A stretch of DNA of 64,000 bases from Sarcodiotheca gaudichaudii (GCA_032355985.1 JAUKVZ010000002.1:62001-126000); one strand, 5' to 3'; counted from the stretch's first letter, positions 47,071-55,567 are shown. A program made the numbers and translations. The notes: generated from the letters alone by a model not told the origin.

Positions 47071-47110
47071 CAACTCCTCCGCGACTTAACTGTGTGGCAG
47101 TCTGCTGCGC

Positions 47111-48097
47111 TCAGCCAAGAAGCTGAAGCGCGTGTTCTGATTGTGTTCGCGAAGGAAGTGACGAAGCTCGTCCAAGCTCAGCAAGCAACAACTCGCGCAC
47201 ATCGCGCGCCGCCGCATCCGCATCTCCACCCAGCGGGGCCTTGGCGTCGCGGCCGAGATCAAACACACCATTCGCAGAGGAAATGTGATCGAAATCGTAA
47301 TGCATGTCAGCATTCGCACTGGAAGGATCAGTCTCACTAAGCTCATAGATGCCAATGTTGTCTGCTGTCCCGATACCGCCATCGTCGCGGATTTTGACAA
47401 TGACAAACTCATCAGCGCCGACCCCCACACTCTCAAGTCGAACTCCGGTCCCGGAGGCGGTAGCGATCACGCCCGTGAGATCCGTAAATGTGTTGATGGC
47501 CGCGGCGACATCCTGAAGCGCAGTACCCGACGCAAATGACAATGTGCGCGACCCATTCACTCCGCCGATTTCAAATTCAAACGTCTCAGTGAAGACAGCC
47601 AGATCGAGCGATCCGCCGGTCGAAAGGAATAACCCAGCAACCTGATCCCCCACCACCGGATTGACAGCCGACCCCGTCGTAAACCCACCAACCAGCTGCT
47701 CATCCCCCTGCGGCCGCACATCGTGATAGCGCTCCGCCGAAGCAATGGCGTCAATCGTCCCGAACGTCGAATCAATCCGCCGCTGGCTCGCCGCGATGTC
47801 ATCACTCGACGCAGCCGATCGACCCGCCGCATCCGCAAGCGTGCGCTCCACATCCTTCAGTGAATCTGAAAGCGCCCGAAACTCAGCATCCGACACGGCT
47901 TCACCCCAGCCAAGCTGATCAGCCCGCGAAGCGATGCGTTGCAAAGCCGCAAGCGCCGAATCACGCCCGCCCTGCACACCGATCTCCGCGCTGTCGCCCG
48001 CAGATCGCGCCGTTGGCGCCGTATCCGTTGAGCCAACGCCCGAACGCACCCGCGGCTGAAACGCTTCACTTCCCAGGTGGGAGTCAATCCGAATCAT
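47111..48097 (-). CDS. Flagellin-derived protein lacking terminal filament domains
   Basis: 328 residues from the ATG at 48097, chosen because MIRIDSHLGSEAFQPR lines up with the flagellin start MTRINSNVQSLIAQR and GGAG lies seven bases upstream; an ATG 12 bases earlier is possible. Helical residues (SSDDIAASQRRIDSTFGTID) match a flagellin D1 segment (LEANQLQIDSILQTIDRIAS). Residues about 165-275 are a clear copy of the flagellin middle domain (LFLSTGGSLDLA, LSFASGTALQDVAAAINTF, VKIRDDGGIGT). The normal D0/D1 coiled-coil ends are missing or unrecognisable, yet the frame is intact and the last residues HALQLLG imitate NVLQLLG. It probably cannot polymerise as ordinary flagellin. It is likely transcribed with the upstream flagellin gene. 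Confidence 0.8.
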   Translation of the reverse strand: MIRIDSHLGSEAFQPRVRSGVGSTDTAPTARSAGDSAEIGVQGGRDSALAALQRIASRADQLGWGEAVSDAEFRALSDSLKDVERTLADAAGRSAASSDDIAASQRRIDSTFGTIDAIASAERYHDVRPQGDEQLVGGFTTGSAVNPVVGDQVAGLFLSTGGSLDLAVFTETFEFEIGGVNGSRTLSFASGTALQDVAAAINTFTDLTGVIATASGTGVRLESVGVGADEFVIVKIRDDGGIGTADNIGIYELSETDPSSANADMHYDFDHISSANGVFDLGRDAKAPLGGDADAAARDVRELLLAELGRASSLPSRTQSEHALQLLG

Positions 48098-48112
48098 GGG
48101 ACACTCCATCCC
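48098..48112 (-). promoter_or_regulatory. GGA hairpin at the start of the flagellin-like gene
   Basis: On the minus strand GGGA-TGGAGTG-TCCC places the ribosome site GGAG in a seven-base loop closed by four pairs, one base from the ATG. ATGGA fits the AnGGA core of CsrA sites. The stem is short, so this is weaker than the other leaders. Confidence 0.35.
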
Positions 48113-48180
48113 TCACCCGCCGGCGCCTGCGCGTATCGCGATCAGACGCCCGCGAGCAAGTTCGATGTCAAACTCAGTTC

Positions 48181-49719
48181 TTACCCGAGAAGCTGAAGCA
48201 CATTCTGCGGCTGCGAGTTCGCAATCCCCAGCACATTCGTCGTCGAGCTCACAAGAATCTGAGCGCGAGTCAGCTGCGCCGTCTCTTCGGCGAAGTCCGA
48301 ATCGCGAATCGCCGACTCAGCCGCCGTCGTGTTCTCAAACGCCACGCCCAGGCTTCGAATCGTCGCGCCGACCGTGTTTTTCTGGAATGCGCCAAGACGC
48401 CCGCGCAGCGAGTTCACTTCCTTGATCGCCTCAGCGATTACCGAGTCCGCCGCATTCAGATCGCCATCAATGACATTCAGCGCCTGTCCGCCGCCAAGAT
48501 CAGCAAGGAAGTTCGCAGTGCCGCCATTGAGCGTGCGGCCAAGATTCCTCGCCGCCACATTCGTCACGCCAACGCTCACCTTGCCCTGAATATCCACGCG
48601 CGAAGCAAGCTGGAAGTCCGCCCCGCCGCCGGTGATCGTCAATGCGTCCACCTGGCCGAGATTCAGCGCGTTCGGATTGCCGCCCGTCGTGCCGAGGATC
48701 AGCTCGATATTCAGGAAGTCCGTATTGATCGAAGCTTCCAGGCCCTTCGTCACCGCAACGATGCCGTTGATCGTCGCCTGCACATCCTGACCGGCGTCCG
48801 AAAGACCATTCCCGGCGTCCGTGTGATTGAAGTCCGTATGCCCCGCGGCGTCCGCGACGGAAGTATCCGTCGCATCCAGGTCGTACACACCGATGTCCGC
48901 AGCCGTGCCGATGCCGCCATCGTCGACGACCTTCACACTCACGAACTCATCGGAGCCATACCCCGTGCTGTCGATGCGAAGCCCCGTGCCCGAAGCCGTC
49001 GCCGACACGCCCGTCACCTCGGTAAACGCATTGACTGCGTCCGCGACATCAGCCAACGACGTGCCCGAAGCGAAACTCAGCTCACGAGCGCCAAGCGCGC
49101 CCGCCACCTCGATCACAAACTGATCCGTCGCCGTCGCAAGATCCAGCGCGCCGCCCGTTGAAAGGAACAGGCCCGCCGTCTGCGCCGACGCCGTCACCAG
49201 CACATTCACATCCAGCGTGTCGTTGTACGCAAGCTTGGCGCCATTGATCTTGAACCCGTCGACCTCCGCAGAGACGTTCGACGAGCGATAGTCAAAGTTG
49301 CCGTTGAGCAGACGCGTGCCCTGGAAGCTAGTCGCCGAAGCGATGCGATCAATCGTCTGCAGAATCGAATCGATCTGCAGCTGATTCGCTTCCAGCTCTT
49401 CCCGCGAAAGGCCGGCGGTGTTCGCCGAGCTTGTCACGAGCGATTCGAGTTCATTGAGCAGACCCGAAAGCTCCTGCAAACCGCCTTCGGCGATGTTGAC
49501 GACCTGCTCGGCGCGCTCGGCGTTGCCGATGGCCGCGTCCAGCGCCGTCTTTTCAGCGCGAAGATTCTCCGACGCGATCAGACCCGCCGGATCATCCACG
49601 CCGCGATTGATGCGAAGCCCGGTGCTCAGTCGTTCAAGCGACTGGCTCAGCGATCGATTGTTCTGACCCAGCACGCGCTGGGCGATCAACGACTGCACGT
49701 TCGAGTTGATGCGACTCAT
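48181..49719 (-). CDS. fliC: Flagellin (first of three 512-residue paralogues)
   Basis: 512 residues, filament subunit exported by the flagellar type III system. The D0/D1 amino part (1-140) begins MSRINSNVQSLIAQRVLGQN and includes RLSTGLRINRGVDDPAGLIA; the carboxy part (about 420-512) has SLRGRLGAFQKNTVGATIRS and ends PQNVLQLLG. The middle domain has a flagellin-IN motif (ELSFASGTSLADVADAVNAF). A strong SD (GGAGGA) is placed in a hairpin loop (49721-49736). No terminator separates it from the flagellin-like gene 83 bases downstream. It is the most divergent of the three copies; the other two share ISNAERAEQVVNIAEGGLQE. Confidence 0.96.
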   Translation of the reverse strand: MSRINSNVQSLIAQRVLGQNNRSLSQSLERLSTGLRINRGVDDPAGLIASENLRAEKTALDAAIGNAERAEQVVNIAEGGLQELSGLLNELESLVTSSANTAGLSREELEANQLQIDSILQTIDRIASATSFQGTRLLNGNFDYRSSNVSAEVDGFKINGAKLAYNDTLDVNVLVTASAQTAGLFLSTGGALDLATATDQFVIEVAGALGARELSFASGTSLADVADAVNAFTEVTGVSATASGTGLRIDSTGYGSDEFVSVKVVDDGGIGTAADIGVYDLDATDTSVADAAGHTDFNHTDAGNGLSDAGQDVQATINGIVAVTKGLEASINTDFLNIELILGTTGGNPNALNLGQVDALTITGGGADFQLASRVDIQGKVSVGVTNVAARNLGRTLNGGTANFLADLGGGQALNVIDGDLNAADSVIAEAIKEVNSLRGRLGAFQKNTVGATIRSLGVAFENTTAAESAIRDSDFAEETAQLTRAQILVSSTTNVLGIANSQPQNVLQLLG

Positions 49720-49720
49720 G

Positions 49721-49736
49721 AGATCCTCCGTGATCT
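49721..49736 (-). promoter_or_regulatory. Candidate CsrA-binding hairpin over the flagellin SD
   Basis: Minus strand AGATC-ACGGAG-GATCT: a perfect five-base stem with a six-base loop that contains the Shine-Dalgarno GGAG, one base before the ATG. The core matches the AnGGA loop recognised by CsrA family proteins (family knowledge). Confidence 0.65.
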
Positions 49737-49826
49737 GCTCGTCGTCGGCCTTGCGGCCTATGTCTGTCTTTCGCGCCCTGCAATCGGGCGAAACCCTCTT
49801 TCATCAGCTTCGAACCTGCGCCTCCC

Positions 49827-49840
49827 TCGCCTCCGTGCGA
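49827..49840 (-). promoter_or_regulatory. Second ACGGAG-loop hairpin in the same leader
   Basis: Minus strand TCGC-ACGGAG-GCGA: four-base stem with the identical loop, about 110 bases upstream of the start. CsrA dimers commonly bridge two such sites on one leader. Confidence 0.45.
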
Positions 49841-49965
49841 TGCGCCCTGTCGTTCGAAGCCGCGAGACCGTCCGGGAACTCGCGTGCACCTGTTCTCGGA
49901 GTTCGCCACCAGCGACTTTCGTGCGTATTGGACTTTCCATGCAAAGTCGTTTTATCCGGACCACG

Positions 49966-49999
49966 AAAAAGCCCCCGCCGGATCAGGTCCGACGGGGGC
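49966..49999 (-). terminator. Rho-independent terminator of the second flagellin gene
   Basis: Minus-strand stem GCCCCCGTCGGA with TCCGGCGGGGGC (one mismatch, five-base loop) followed by TTTTT. It begins 66 bases after the stop of the flagellin gene at 50066. Confidence 0.9.
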
Positions 50000-50065
50000 G
50001 CGCTGCCGCTTGGTTCCCCGCTTATCACGGAGGATAAGCGGCTGTCACTGAGGTTCGGAATCGTG

Positions 50066-51604
50066 TTATCCGAGCAGGGACAGCACGTTCTGGGGCTGCG
50101 AGTTCGCAATGCCCAGAATATTCGTGGTGGACTGAACAAGAATCTGCGAACGCGTCAGACCAGCCGTCTCGGCGGCGAAGTCAGAATCGCGAATCGCGCT
50201 CTCGGCCGCGGTCGTGTTCTCAAGCGACACGCCAAGGCTTCGAATCGTCGCGCCGACGGTGTTCTTCTGGAACGCGCCGATGCGCCCGCGAAGCGAACTG
50301 ATGTTGCCAATCGCCTCGGAAACCGCCTTCTGCGCCACCGTCAGATCGCCATCGACCAGGTTCAGCTCGTTGCCGCCGCCAAGATCGGCGAGCGAGTAAC
50401 GGCTGCCGCTGTCGGAGACGCTCCCGATGCCGCGCGTCGACACGTTGGCCAGACCAAGGCTCACCTTGCCGGCGATGTCCACTTCCGGAGCGATCTGGAA
50501 GTCGGCGCCGCCGCCCGTGATCGTGAACGCCGAGATGGCGCCCAGATTCTGAGCGTTCGGGTTCGAGCCGCCGATGCTCAGATCCACCTCGACCTGCAGG
50601 AAGTCGGTGTTGATCGAGACGGTCGAGCCCTTCGTCGTGCCGACGATGCCGTTGATCGTGGCTTCGACGTCAAGGCCTTCATCCTTGTAGCCGTTCGTCG
50701 CCGCCGTGGCGTTGAAATCGATGTGGCCGGAGTTATCAGCGCCGGCGGTGTCATTCGCGAGCAGATCGTAGATGCCGATGTCGGCAGCCGTGCCGATGCC
50801 GCCATCGTCAACGATCTTCACCGAAACAAACTCATCCTGGCCGACGCCCGTGCTCTCCAGACGAATGCCCGTGCCCGAAGCCGTGGCCTCGACGCCGGTG
50901 ACGTCGGTGAACGTATTGACCGCCGCGACGATCTCAGCCTGAGTCGTGCCCGAGGCGAAGCTCAGCTGTCGCGAACCCTGGGCGCCGGTCAGCTCAAAGA
51001 CGAACTGATCGGTGGAGGCCGCCAGATCAAGGGCGCCGCCCGTTGAAAGGAACAGACCGCCGACCTGAGCCGACTGCGTCACGAGCACATTCACATCGGT
51101 CGTGCCGCCAAACGTCAGCTTGGCGCCGTCAACCTTGAAGCTCGAAACCTCCGCATTCACATCGGATGTCGCGTAATCAAGGTTGCCATTGAGAAGCTTG
51201 TTGCCCTGGAAGCTCGTCGCCGAAGCGAGGCGATCGATCGTCTGAAGGATTGAGTCGACCTGAAGCTGATTGGCTTCACGCTCTTCATCGGAAAGGCCCG
51301 CGGTGTTGGCCGTGGTCGTGATCAGGCCCTCGAGCTCGTTGAGCAGCCCGGAGATCTCCTGAAGACCGCCCTCGGCGATGTTCACAACCTGCTCGGCGCG
51401 CTCTGCATTGCTGATCGCGGCGCCCAGCGCCGTCTTCTCAGCTCGCAGATTCTCCGAAGCAATCAGGCCTGCCGGATCATCGGCGCCGCGATTGATGCGA
51501 AGACCGGTGGACAGACGCTCAAGCGACTGACCCAGGCTCCTGTTGTTCTGACCCAGCACGCGCTGTGCGATCAGCGACTGGACGTTTGAGTTAATTCGAG
51601 TCAT
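50066..51604 (-). CDS. fliC: Flagellin (second 512-residue paralogue)
   Basis: 512 residues with complete D0/D1 ends (MTRINSNVQSLIAQRVLGQN; IANSQPQNVLSLLG) and a middle domain containing QLSFASGTTQAEIVAAVNTF and VKIVDDGGIGTAADIGIYDL. It is closest to the third copy (same GAAISNAERAEQVVNIAEGG helix). The SD GGAGGA lies in the hairpin at 51606. It has its own terminator, so it is probably a single-gene transcript. Confidence 0.96.
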   Translation of the reverse strand: MTRINSNVQSLIAQRVLGQNNRSLGQSLERLSTGLRINRGADDPAGLIASENLRAEKTALGAAISNAERAEQVVNIAEGGLQEISGLLNELEGLITTTANTAGLSDEEREANQLQVDSILQTIDRLASATSFQGNKLLNGNLDYATSDVNAEVSSFKVDGAKLTFGGTTDVNVLVTQSAQVGGLFLSTGGALDLAASTDQFVFELTGAQGSRQLSFASGTTQAEIVAAVNTFTDVTGVEATASGTGIRLESTGVGQDEFVSVKIVDDGGIGTAADIGIYDLLANDTAGADNSGHIDFNATAATNGYKDEGLDVEATINGIVGTTKGSTVSINTDFLQVEVDLSIGGSNPNAQNLGAISAFTITGGGADFQIAPEVDIAGKVSLGLANVSTRGIGSVSDSGSRYSLADLGGGNELNLVDGDLTVAQKAVSEAIGNISSLRGRIGAFQKNTVGATIRSLGVSLENTTAAESAIRDSDFAAETAGLTRSQILVQSTTNILGIANSQPQNVLSLLG

Positions 51605-51605
51605 G

Positions 51606-51622
51606 GCTTCCTCCGTGACAGC
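51606..51622 (-). promoter_or_regulatory. Candidate CsrA-binding hairpin over the second flagellin SD
   Basis: Minus strand GCT(G)TC-ACGGAG-GA-AGC: five base pairs with one bulged G and the same ACGGAG loop covering the SD, one base before the ATG. Confidence 0.55.
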
Positions 51623-51890
51623 TCATTGGCGACGCACGCAAGCGCGTCTGTGACTTGGATTCCTCGGGCATGGCCGAGGGGCTCGGCGTCGTCGCCCGTT
51701 TGACGCATTCGACCCCGCCGCCGGCTGATTCGCGTCACACTTCGTGATCCGCTCGAATCCGCCCGTCGCGAAACGGAGCGTTGTTCACGCGTTGGATCGG
51801 GTCGCCCGAAAACCCGGTTCAGTTCTGGGGCGTGCCAATAAAGAGGAACCAGTACTCGGACCCGCACAGACCGCACAGACGGAACACACG

Positions 51891-51926
51891 AAAAAACCCC
51901 CCAACGCCGAAGAGGCGTCAGGGGGT
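51891..51926 (-). terminator. Rho-independent terminator of the third flagellin gene
   Basis: Minus-strand stem ACCCCC and GGCGT pairing with ACGCC and GGGGGT around a small internal loop, followed by TTTTT. It starts 58 bases after the flagellin stop at 51984. Confidence 0.88.
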
Positions 51927-51983
51927 CCGTTGCGTCAAACGTATCGGGATGGTCGCCCGGGGATTGCCCCGGGAAACGCTCGA

Positions 51984-53522
51984 TTAGCCGAGCAGCGCCA
52001 GCACGTTCTGAGGCTGCGAGTTCGCAATGCCCAGAATATTCGTGGTGGACTGAACGAGAATCTGCGAACGAGTCAGACCAGCCGTCTCAGCGGCGAAGTC
52101 CGCATCACGAATCGCGGACTCAGCCGCGGTCGTGTTCTCGAGCGACACGCCCAGGCTTCGAATCGTCGCGCCGACGGTGTTCTTCTGGAACGCGCCGATG
52201 CGGCCACGAAGCGAACTGACGTTGCTGATCGTCTCGGAGATGACCTTCTGAGCATTCGTCAGATCGCCATCAACCAGGTTCAGCGACTTGCCGCCGCTGA
52301 GATCGGAAAGGAAGTACGTGGACGATCCGTCCTCGACGCGGCCAATGTTGCGAGCCGCGACGTTGGCCAGACCCAGGCTCACCTTGCCGGCAATATCAAC
52401 TTCCGGACCAAGCTGGAAGTCGGCGCCGCCGCCGGTGATCGTGAAGGCAGCCAGCGAACCGAGGTTCTGAGCGTTGGCAGCGGAGCCGCCCGTGTTCAGC
52501 TTCACCTCGACCTGCAGGAAGTCAGAGTTGATCGAGGCGGTTGCGCCCTTGGTCGTGGCCGCGATGCCGTTGATCGTCGCCTGAACATCCAGGCCCTCAT
52601 CCTTGTAACCGTTCTGAGCGCTGGTGGCGTTGAAATCGACGTGCGAGCCGGTCGCCGCGGTGGCGGTGTCCGTCGCAGCGAGATCGTAAATGCCGATATC
52701 GGAGGCCGTACCGATGCCGCCGTCGTCGACGATCTTCACCGAAACGAACTGATCGGAGCCAACCTCGTCGCTCACGATGCGAACACCCGTGCCGGAGGCG
52801 GCGGCTTCGACGCCGGTCACATCCGTGAAGGTGTTGATCGCAGCGGCAATGTCCGCCAGCGTCGTGCCCGAAGCGAAGCTCAGCTCGCGCGAACCCTTGG
52901 CGCCGGTGATCTCAAACGTGAACGAATCGGTCGAAGCGGCAAGATCCAGCGTGCCGCCCGTCGAGAGGAACAGGCCGCCGATCTGCGCAGAGCCCGTGAC
53001 GACGACGTCGACATCCTGCGTGCCGCCGAATGCAAGCTTGGCGCCATTGATCTTGAAGCTGGCGACCTCGGCGTTCACATCGGAAGCCGTGTAATCGAGG
53101 TTGCCGTTGAGAAGCTTGTTGCCCTGGAAGCTCGTCGCCGAAGCGAGACGATCGATCGTCTGAATGATCGAATCGACCTGAAGCTGATTCGCTTCACGCT
53201 CTTCATCAGAGAGGCCGGCGGTATTGGCCGTTGTGGTGACCAGGCCTTCAAGCTCGTTGAGCAGGCCCGAAATCTCCTGAAGGCCGCCCTCGGCGATGTT
53301 GACGACCTGCTCGGCGCGCTCAGCGTTGCTGATCGCGGCGCCCAGCGCCGTCTTCTCGGCGCGAAGATTCTCAGAAGCGATCAGACCCGCCGGGTCATCG
53401 CCGCCTCGGTTGATTTTCAGACCAGTGGACAGACGCTCAAGCGTCTGACCCAGGCCGCGGTTGTTCTGATTGAGCACGCGCTGTGCAACCAGAGACTGAA
53501 CATTCGTATTGATCCGGCTCAT
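51984..53522 (-). CDS. fliC: Flagellin (third 512-residue paralogue)
   Basis: 512 residues from the ATG at 53522, preceded by the strong SD GGAGGAAGG; an open extension to 53576 is rejected because the conserved flagellin start MSRINTNVQSLVAQRVLNQN is at 53522. D0/D1 ends are intact (RLSTGLKINRGGDDPAGLIA; PQNVLALLG). The middle domain has ELSFASGTTLADIAAAINTF and VKIVDDGGIGTASDIGIYDL. It is a monocistronic unit judging by the flanking terminators. Confidence 0.96.
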   Translation of the reverse strand: MSRINTNVQSLVAQRVLNQNNRGLGQTLERLSTGLKINRGGDDPAGLIASENLRAEKTALGAAISNAERAEQVVNIAEGGLQEISGLLNELEGLVTTTANTAGLSDEEREANQLQVDSIIQTIDRLASATSFQGNKLLNGNLDYTASDVNAEVASFKINGAKLAFGGTQDVDVVVTGSAQIGGLFLSTGGTLDLAASTDSFTFEITGAKGSRELSFASGTTLADIAAAINTFTDVTGVEAAASGTGVRIVSDEVGSDQFVSVKIVDDGGIGTASDIGIYDLAATDTATAATGSHVDFNATSAQNGYKDEGLDVQATINGIAATTKGATASINSDFLQVEVKLNTGGSAANAQNLGSLAAFTITGGGADFQLGPEVDIAGKVSLGLANVAARNIGRVEDGSSTYFLSDLSGGKSLNLVDGDLTNAQKVISETISNVSSLRGRIGAFQKNTVGATIRSLGVSLENTTAAESAIRDADFAAETAGLTRSQILVQSTTNILGIANSQPQNVLALLG

Positions 53523-53526
53523 GCCT

Positions 53527-53536
53527 TCCTCCGTGA
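53527..53536 (-). promoter_or_regulatory. UCACGGAGGA ribosome-site element, unpaired version
   Basis: Same ten-base core as the other flagellin leaders, but its flanks (AAGA and AGGC) do not pair, so only the UC/GA closing pairs remain. Confidence 0.45.
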
Positions 53537-53546
53537 TCTTCGCCGG

Positions 53547-53564
53547 CGTCCGAGTCTCCGGACG
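53547..53564 (-). promoter_or_regulatory. GGA-loop hairpin upstream of the third flagellin
   Basis: Minus strand CGTCC-GGAGACTC-GGACG: perfect five-base stem, eight-base loop starting GGA, 25 bases upstream of the ATG. It may supply the CsrA site that the ribosome-site element of this gene lacks. Confidence 0.4.
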
Positions 53565-53646
53565 TCCGCACTCCATTGACGAGCGGTAGGACGCTGCAAC
53601 ATGCGACGCCCCGACCCGCCTGACGCATTCACTTCCCGTGTCACAC

Positions 53647-53685
53647 GCATGCCCGACGTGTCATAGAACTCGTCGATGGGCATGC
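53647..53685. repeat. Long inverted repeat in the third flagellin leader
   Basis: GCATGCC plus CGACG pair with CGTCG plus GGCATGC across a 12-base loop, with a three-base bulge. It is not followed by a T-tract on the minus strand. Purpose unknown; it could stabilise the transcript or mark an operator (GCATGCCC...GGGCATGC). Confidence 0.4.
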
Positions 53686-53931
53686 AGACACGGTCCCGAT
53701 TCGGACGAGCCCGAAATCAGAACGCGACAGTGATCGACAACGCGTCAAGGAGCTATGAGATGGAAACCCGTGTTCTGCCTGCGCCCATGGCTATCAGACG
53801 CGCGCAGACCATCCGCATCCCGCAGTCGGATTCAACCGCGCAGATCCGTCACCAGGATCAAGTTCACTCAGACGCAGAATCGCCAGTGCCGACCTACGCG
53901 GCGCCCGCAGCACAACCCGCACAACCCACAC

Positions 53932-53968
53932 GAAAAGCCCCCCGATGGCGATGGTCCATCGGGGGGCT
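53932..53968 (-). terminator. Rho-independent terminator of the divergent flagellin
   Basis: Perfect 13-base minus-strand stem (AGCCCCCCGATGG with CCATCGGGGGGCT, loop of seven) followed by TTTTCG. It starts 36 bases after the stop at 54004. Confidence 0.93.
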
Positions 53969-54003
53969 ATGAGGGTTCTGGGACGTGCGCCGAAGCGCTC
54001 GGG

Positions 54004-55566
54004 CTAACCGAGAAGCTGCAGCACCGACTGCGCCTGCTGATTCGCAAGAGCAAGCACACTGTTGCCCGCCTGCGTCAGAATCTGAGCGCGCGTCAACTGA
54101 CTCGTCTCCACAGCGAAGTCCGCATCACGAATCACGGACACCGCCGAGGTCACATTCTCGATCGCGGCCTGCTGCGAACGAATGTTCGTCTGCAACGTGT
54201 TCCGCTCAAAGGCGCCCAGACGACCGCGAAGCGTCGAGACTTCATCAATCGACGTGTCGATAATGTCGCTCGCCGCAAGGAAGTTCCGCTCCTTCAGCGA
54301 GTTCGCGCCGCCCGACTTGAGGCTCTGCAGGAACTGCAGCTCCGTGCCGCCCGATGCCAAACTCACCTGCGTGCCGCCCAGCCGCGAATCGGCGATGGAC
54401 TGCACGCCGATATTCACCTGCTGCGCCGCATTGACCTGCGGCCCAAGCTGGAAGAGCGAGCCGCCGCCCGTGATCGCAAAACTCGATGTCGAGCCATCCA
54501 CCGTGGTCGAGAATGTCTCATCCAGCAGCAGCTCCAGATCAAGGACGCCGGTGCGAATCGCAAGCGACAGCCCTCTGCCGGAAGCGACCGCGCCATTGAC
54601 AAGGGCCGTCACATCAAGCCCGTCATCACGATTGGCCGTCTCAACAATCGCCGGATTCGTGTAATCAAGCACATCCGCCGGCTGATCGCCGACCATACGC
54701 ACTGTGTCGAAGAACTGACCGGCATTGCCGAGCTTCTGCACGGAGACGAACGACTCGCTGCCGTACTCATTCGAGAAGAAGCGCAGTCCCGACGAGATGT
54801 CCGCCGCGCTCACGCGCTCCGCGCGAACGCCGGTGCTGCCGGCCACGGCGTTGATGGCGGATGCCACATCATCAAGTGAAGCGCCTGAAATGAACGTCAA
54901 CACCTGCACGCCGTTGTCGCCTGCGACTTCAAGAGTCACCGACGAAATCAACTGCCCGTCAACGCCGGGCGGGTTGAATGGCGGATTCGATGAATAGTCG
55001 CCGCGTGTAAAGAGCTGCGCCTGCTGGGCCGAGCCGACGACTTCCACATCGATATCAACGGAAGATCGATCCAGGAAGTTCGCCGAATTGATCTGCGCCT
55101 GCACGATGTCCGCTGAATCCAGGCCGCTCAACGTGTAGCCCAGCCCGCCATCAAGCAGCTTGAGCCCCGCAAACGAGGCCGTGTTCGAGATGCGCGTGAT
55201 CGAGTCGATCGCCGAATCAATCTGAAGCTGATTCGCCTGAACCTCCTCAGGTGAGAAGGCGCCCGCGTTCGCCGCTTCAACCACAAGCGCTTTGATCGAG
55301 TTGAGCAGTTCACTCACCTCGGACAGCGCGCCCTCGGTCGTCGCGATGACGTTGCTGGCTCGTTCTGAGTTCTTCACGGCCTGCTCGATGCCGCGCAGCT
55401 CGGCGCGCAGTCGCTCAGTCGTGATCAGCCCGGCCGGATCATCGGCGCCCCGGTTGATCCGCAGGCCTGTCGACAGGCGCTGCAGCCGGGTGTTCAGATC
55501 GGAATTGGCGCGGCCGAGATTCGACTGCGCCGTGAGACTCGCAATATTCGAGTTAATACGTGTCAT
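54004..55566 (-). CDS. Flagellin, divergent 520-residue type
   Basis: 520 residues. D0/D1 ends are standard (MTRINSNIASLTAQSNLGRA; RLSTGLRINRGADDPAGLIT; ending AQSVLQLLG), but the middle domain differs from the other three: it has a proline-rich insert (SSNPPFNPPGVDGQ) and only a weak flagellin-IN motif (VLTFISGASLDDVASAINAV). It may be a minor or proximal filament subunit (inference). It is the first flagellin after csrA. The SD is inside the best flagellin hairpin (55568-55585). Confidence 0.94.
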   Translation of the reverse strand: MTRINSNIASLTAQSNLGRANSDLNTRLQRLSTGLRINRGADDPAGLITTERLRAELRGIEQAVKNSERASNVIATTEGALSEVSELLNSIKALVVEAANAGAFSPEEVQANQLQIDSAIDSITRISNTASFAGLKLLDGGLGYTLSGLDSADIVQAQINSANFLDRSSVDIDVEVVGSAQQAQLFTRGDYSSNPPFNPPGVDGQLISSVTLEVAGDNGVQVLTFISGASLDDVASAINAVAGSTGVRAERVSAADISSGLRFFSNEYGSESFVSVQKLGNAGQFFDTVRMVGDQPADVLDYTNPAIVETANRDDGLDVTALVNGAVASGRGLSLAIRTGVLDLELLLDETFSTTVDGSTSSFAITGGGSLFQLGPQVNAAQQVNIGVQSIADSRLGGTQVSLASGGTELQFLQSLKSGGANSLKERNFLAASDIIDTSIDEVSTLRGRLGAFERNTLQTNIRSQQAAIENVTSAVSVIRDADFAVETSQLTRAQILTQAGNSVLALANQQAQSVLQLLG

Positions 55567-55567
55567 G

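Larger units (their letters stand above)
49720..50065 (-). promoter_or_regulatory. Leader of the first flagellin gene
   Basis: 346 bases between two flagellin genes. It contains the terminator of the upstream gene (49966-49999), two hairpins with the same ACGGAG loop (49721-49736 and 49827-49840) and another stem at 49769-49793 (TTTCG...CGAAA). I see no convincing sigma-28 or sigma-54 promoter, but one is expected just after the terminator. Confidence 0.55.
51605..51983 (-). promoter_or_regulatory. Leader of the second flagellin gene
   Basis: 379 bases. Contents: terminator of the third flagellin gene (51891-51926), a stem CCTCGG-N6-CCGAGG at 51662-51679 and the GGA hairpin at 51606-51622. 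The element TTGGCACG on the minus strand near 51831-51838 resembles a sigma-54 -24 box but has no -12 partner. No promoter is assigned. Confidence 0.5.
53523..54003 (-). promoter_or_regulatory. Leader of the third flagellin gene
   Basis: 481 bases, the longest of the flagellin spacers. It contains the terminator of the divergent flagellin (53932-53968), a long bulged stem-loop at 53647-53685, a GGA-loop hairpin at 53547-53564 and the conserved UCACGGAGGA ribosome site at 53527-53536, which here has no long stem. No promoter is assigned. Confidence 0.5.

Noticed and set aside
49952-49957. GGATAA on the minus strand before the first flagellin, like part of a sigma-28 -10 element
   Set aside because: No TAAA-type -35 element at the right distance; the place is occupied by the terminator stem.
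51831-51838. TTGGCACG on the minus strand, like a sigma-54 -24 box upstream of the second flagellin
   Set aside because: The required GC at the -12 position with correct spacing is missing.
51744-53579. Long open frames on the plus strand across the flagellin and FlgL genes (also 49706-51046, 53755-54879 and 56188-58554), up to 788 codons
   Set aside because: They are exact antisense images of well-conserved flagellar genes in GC-rich DNA, have Arg/His-rich low-complexity translations and no recognisable domain.
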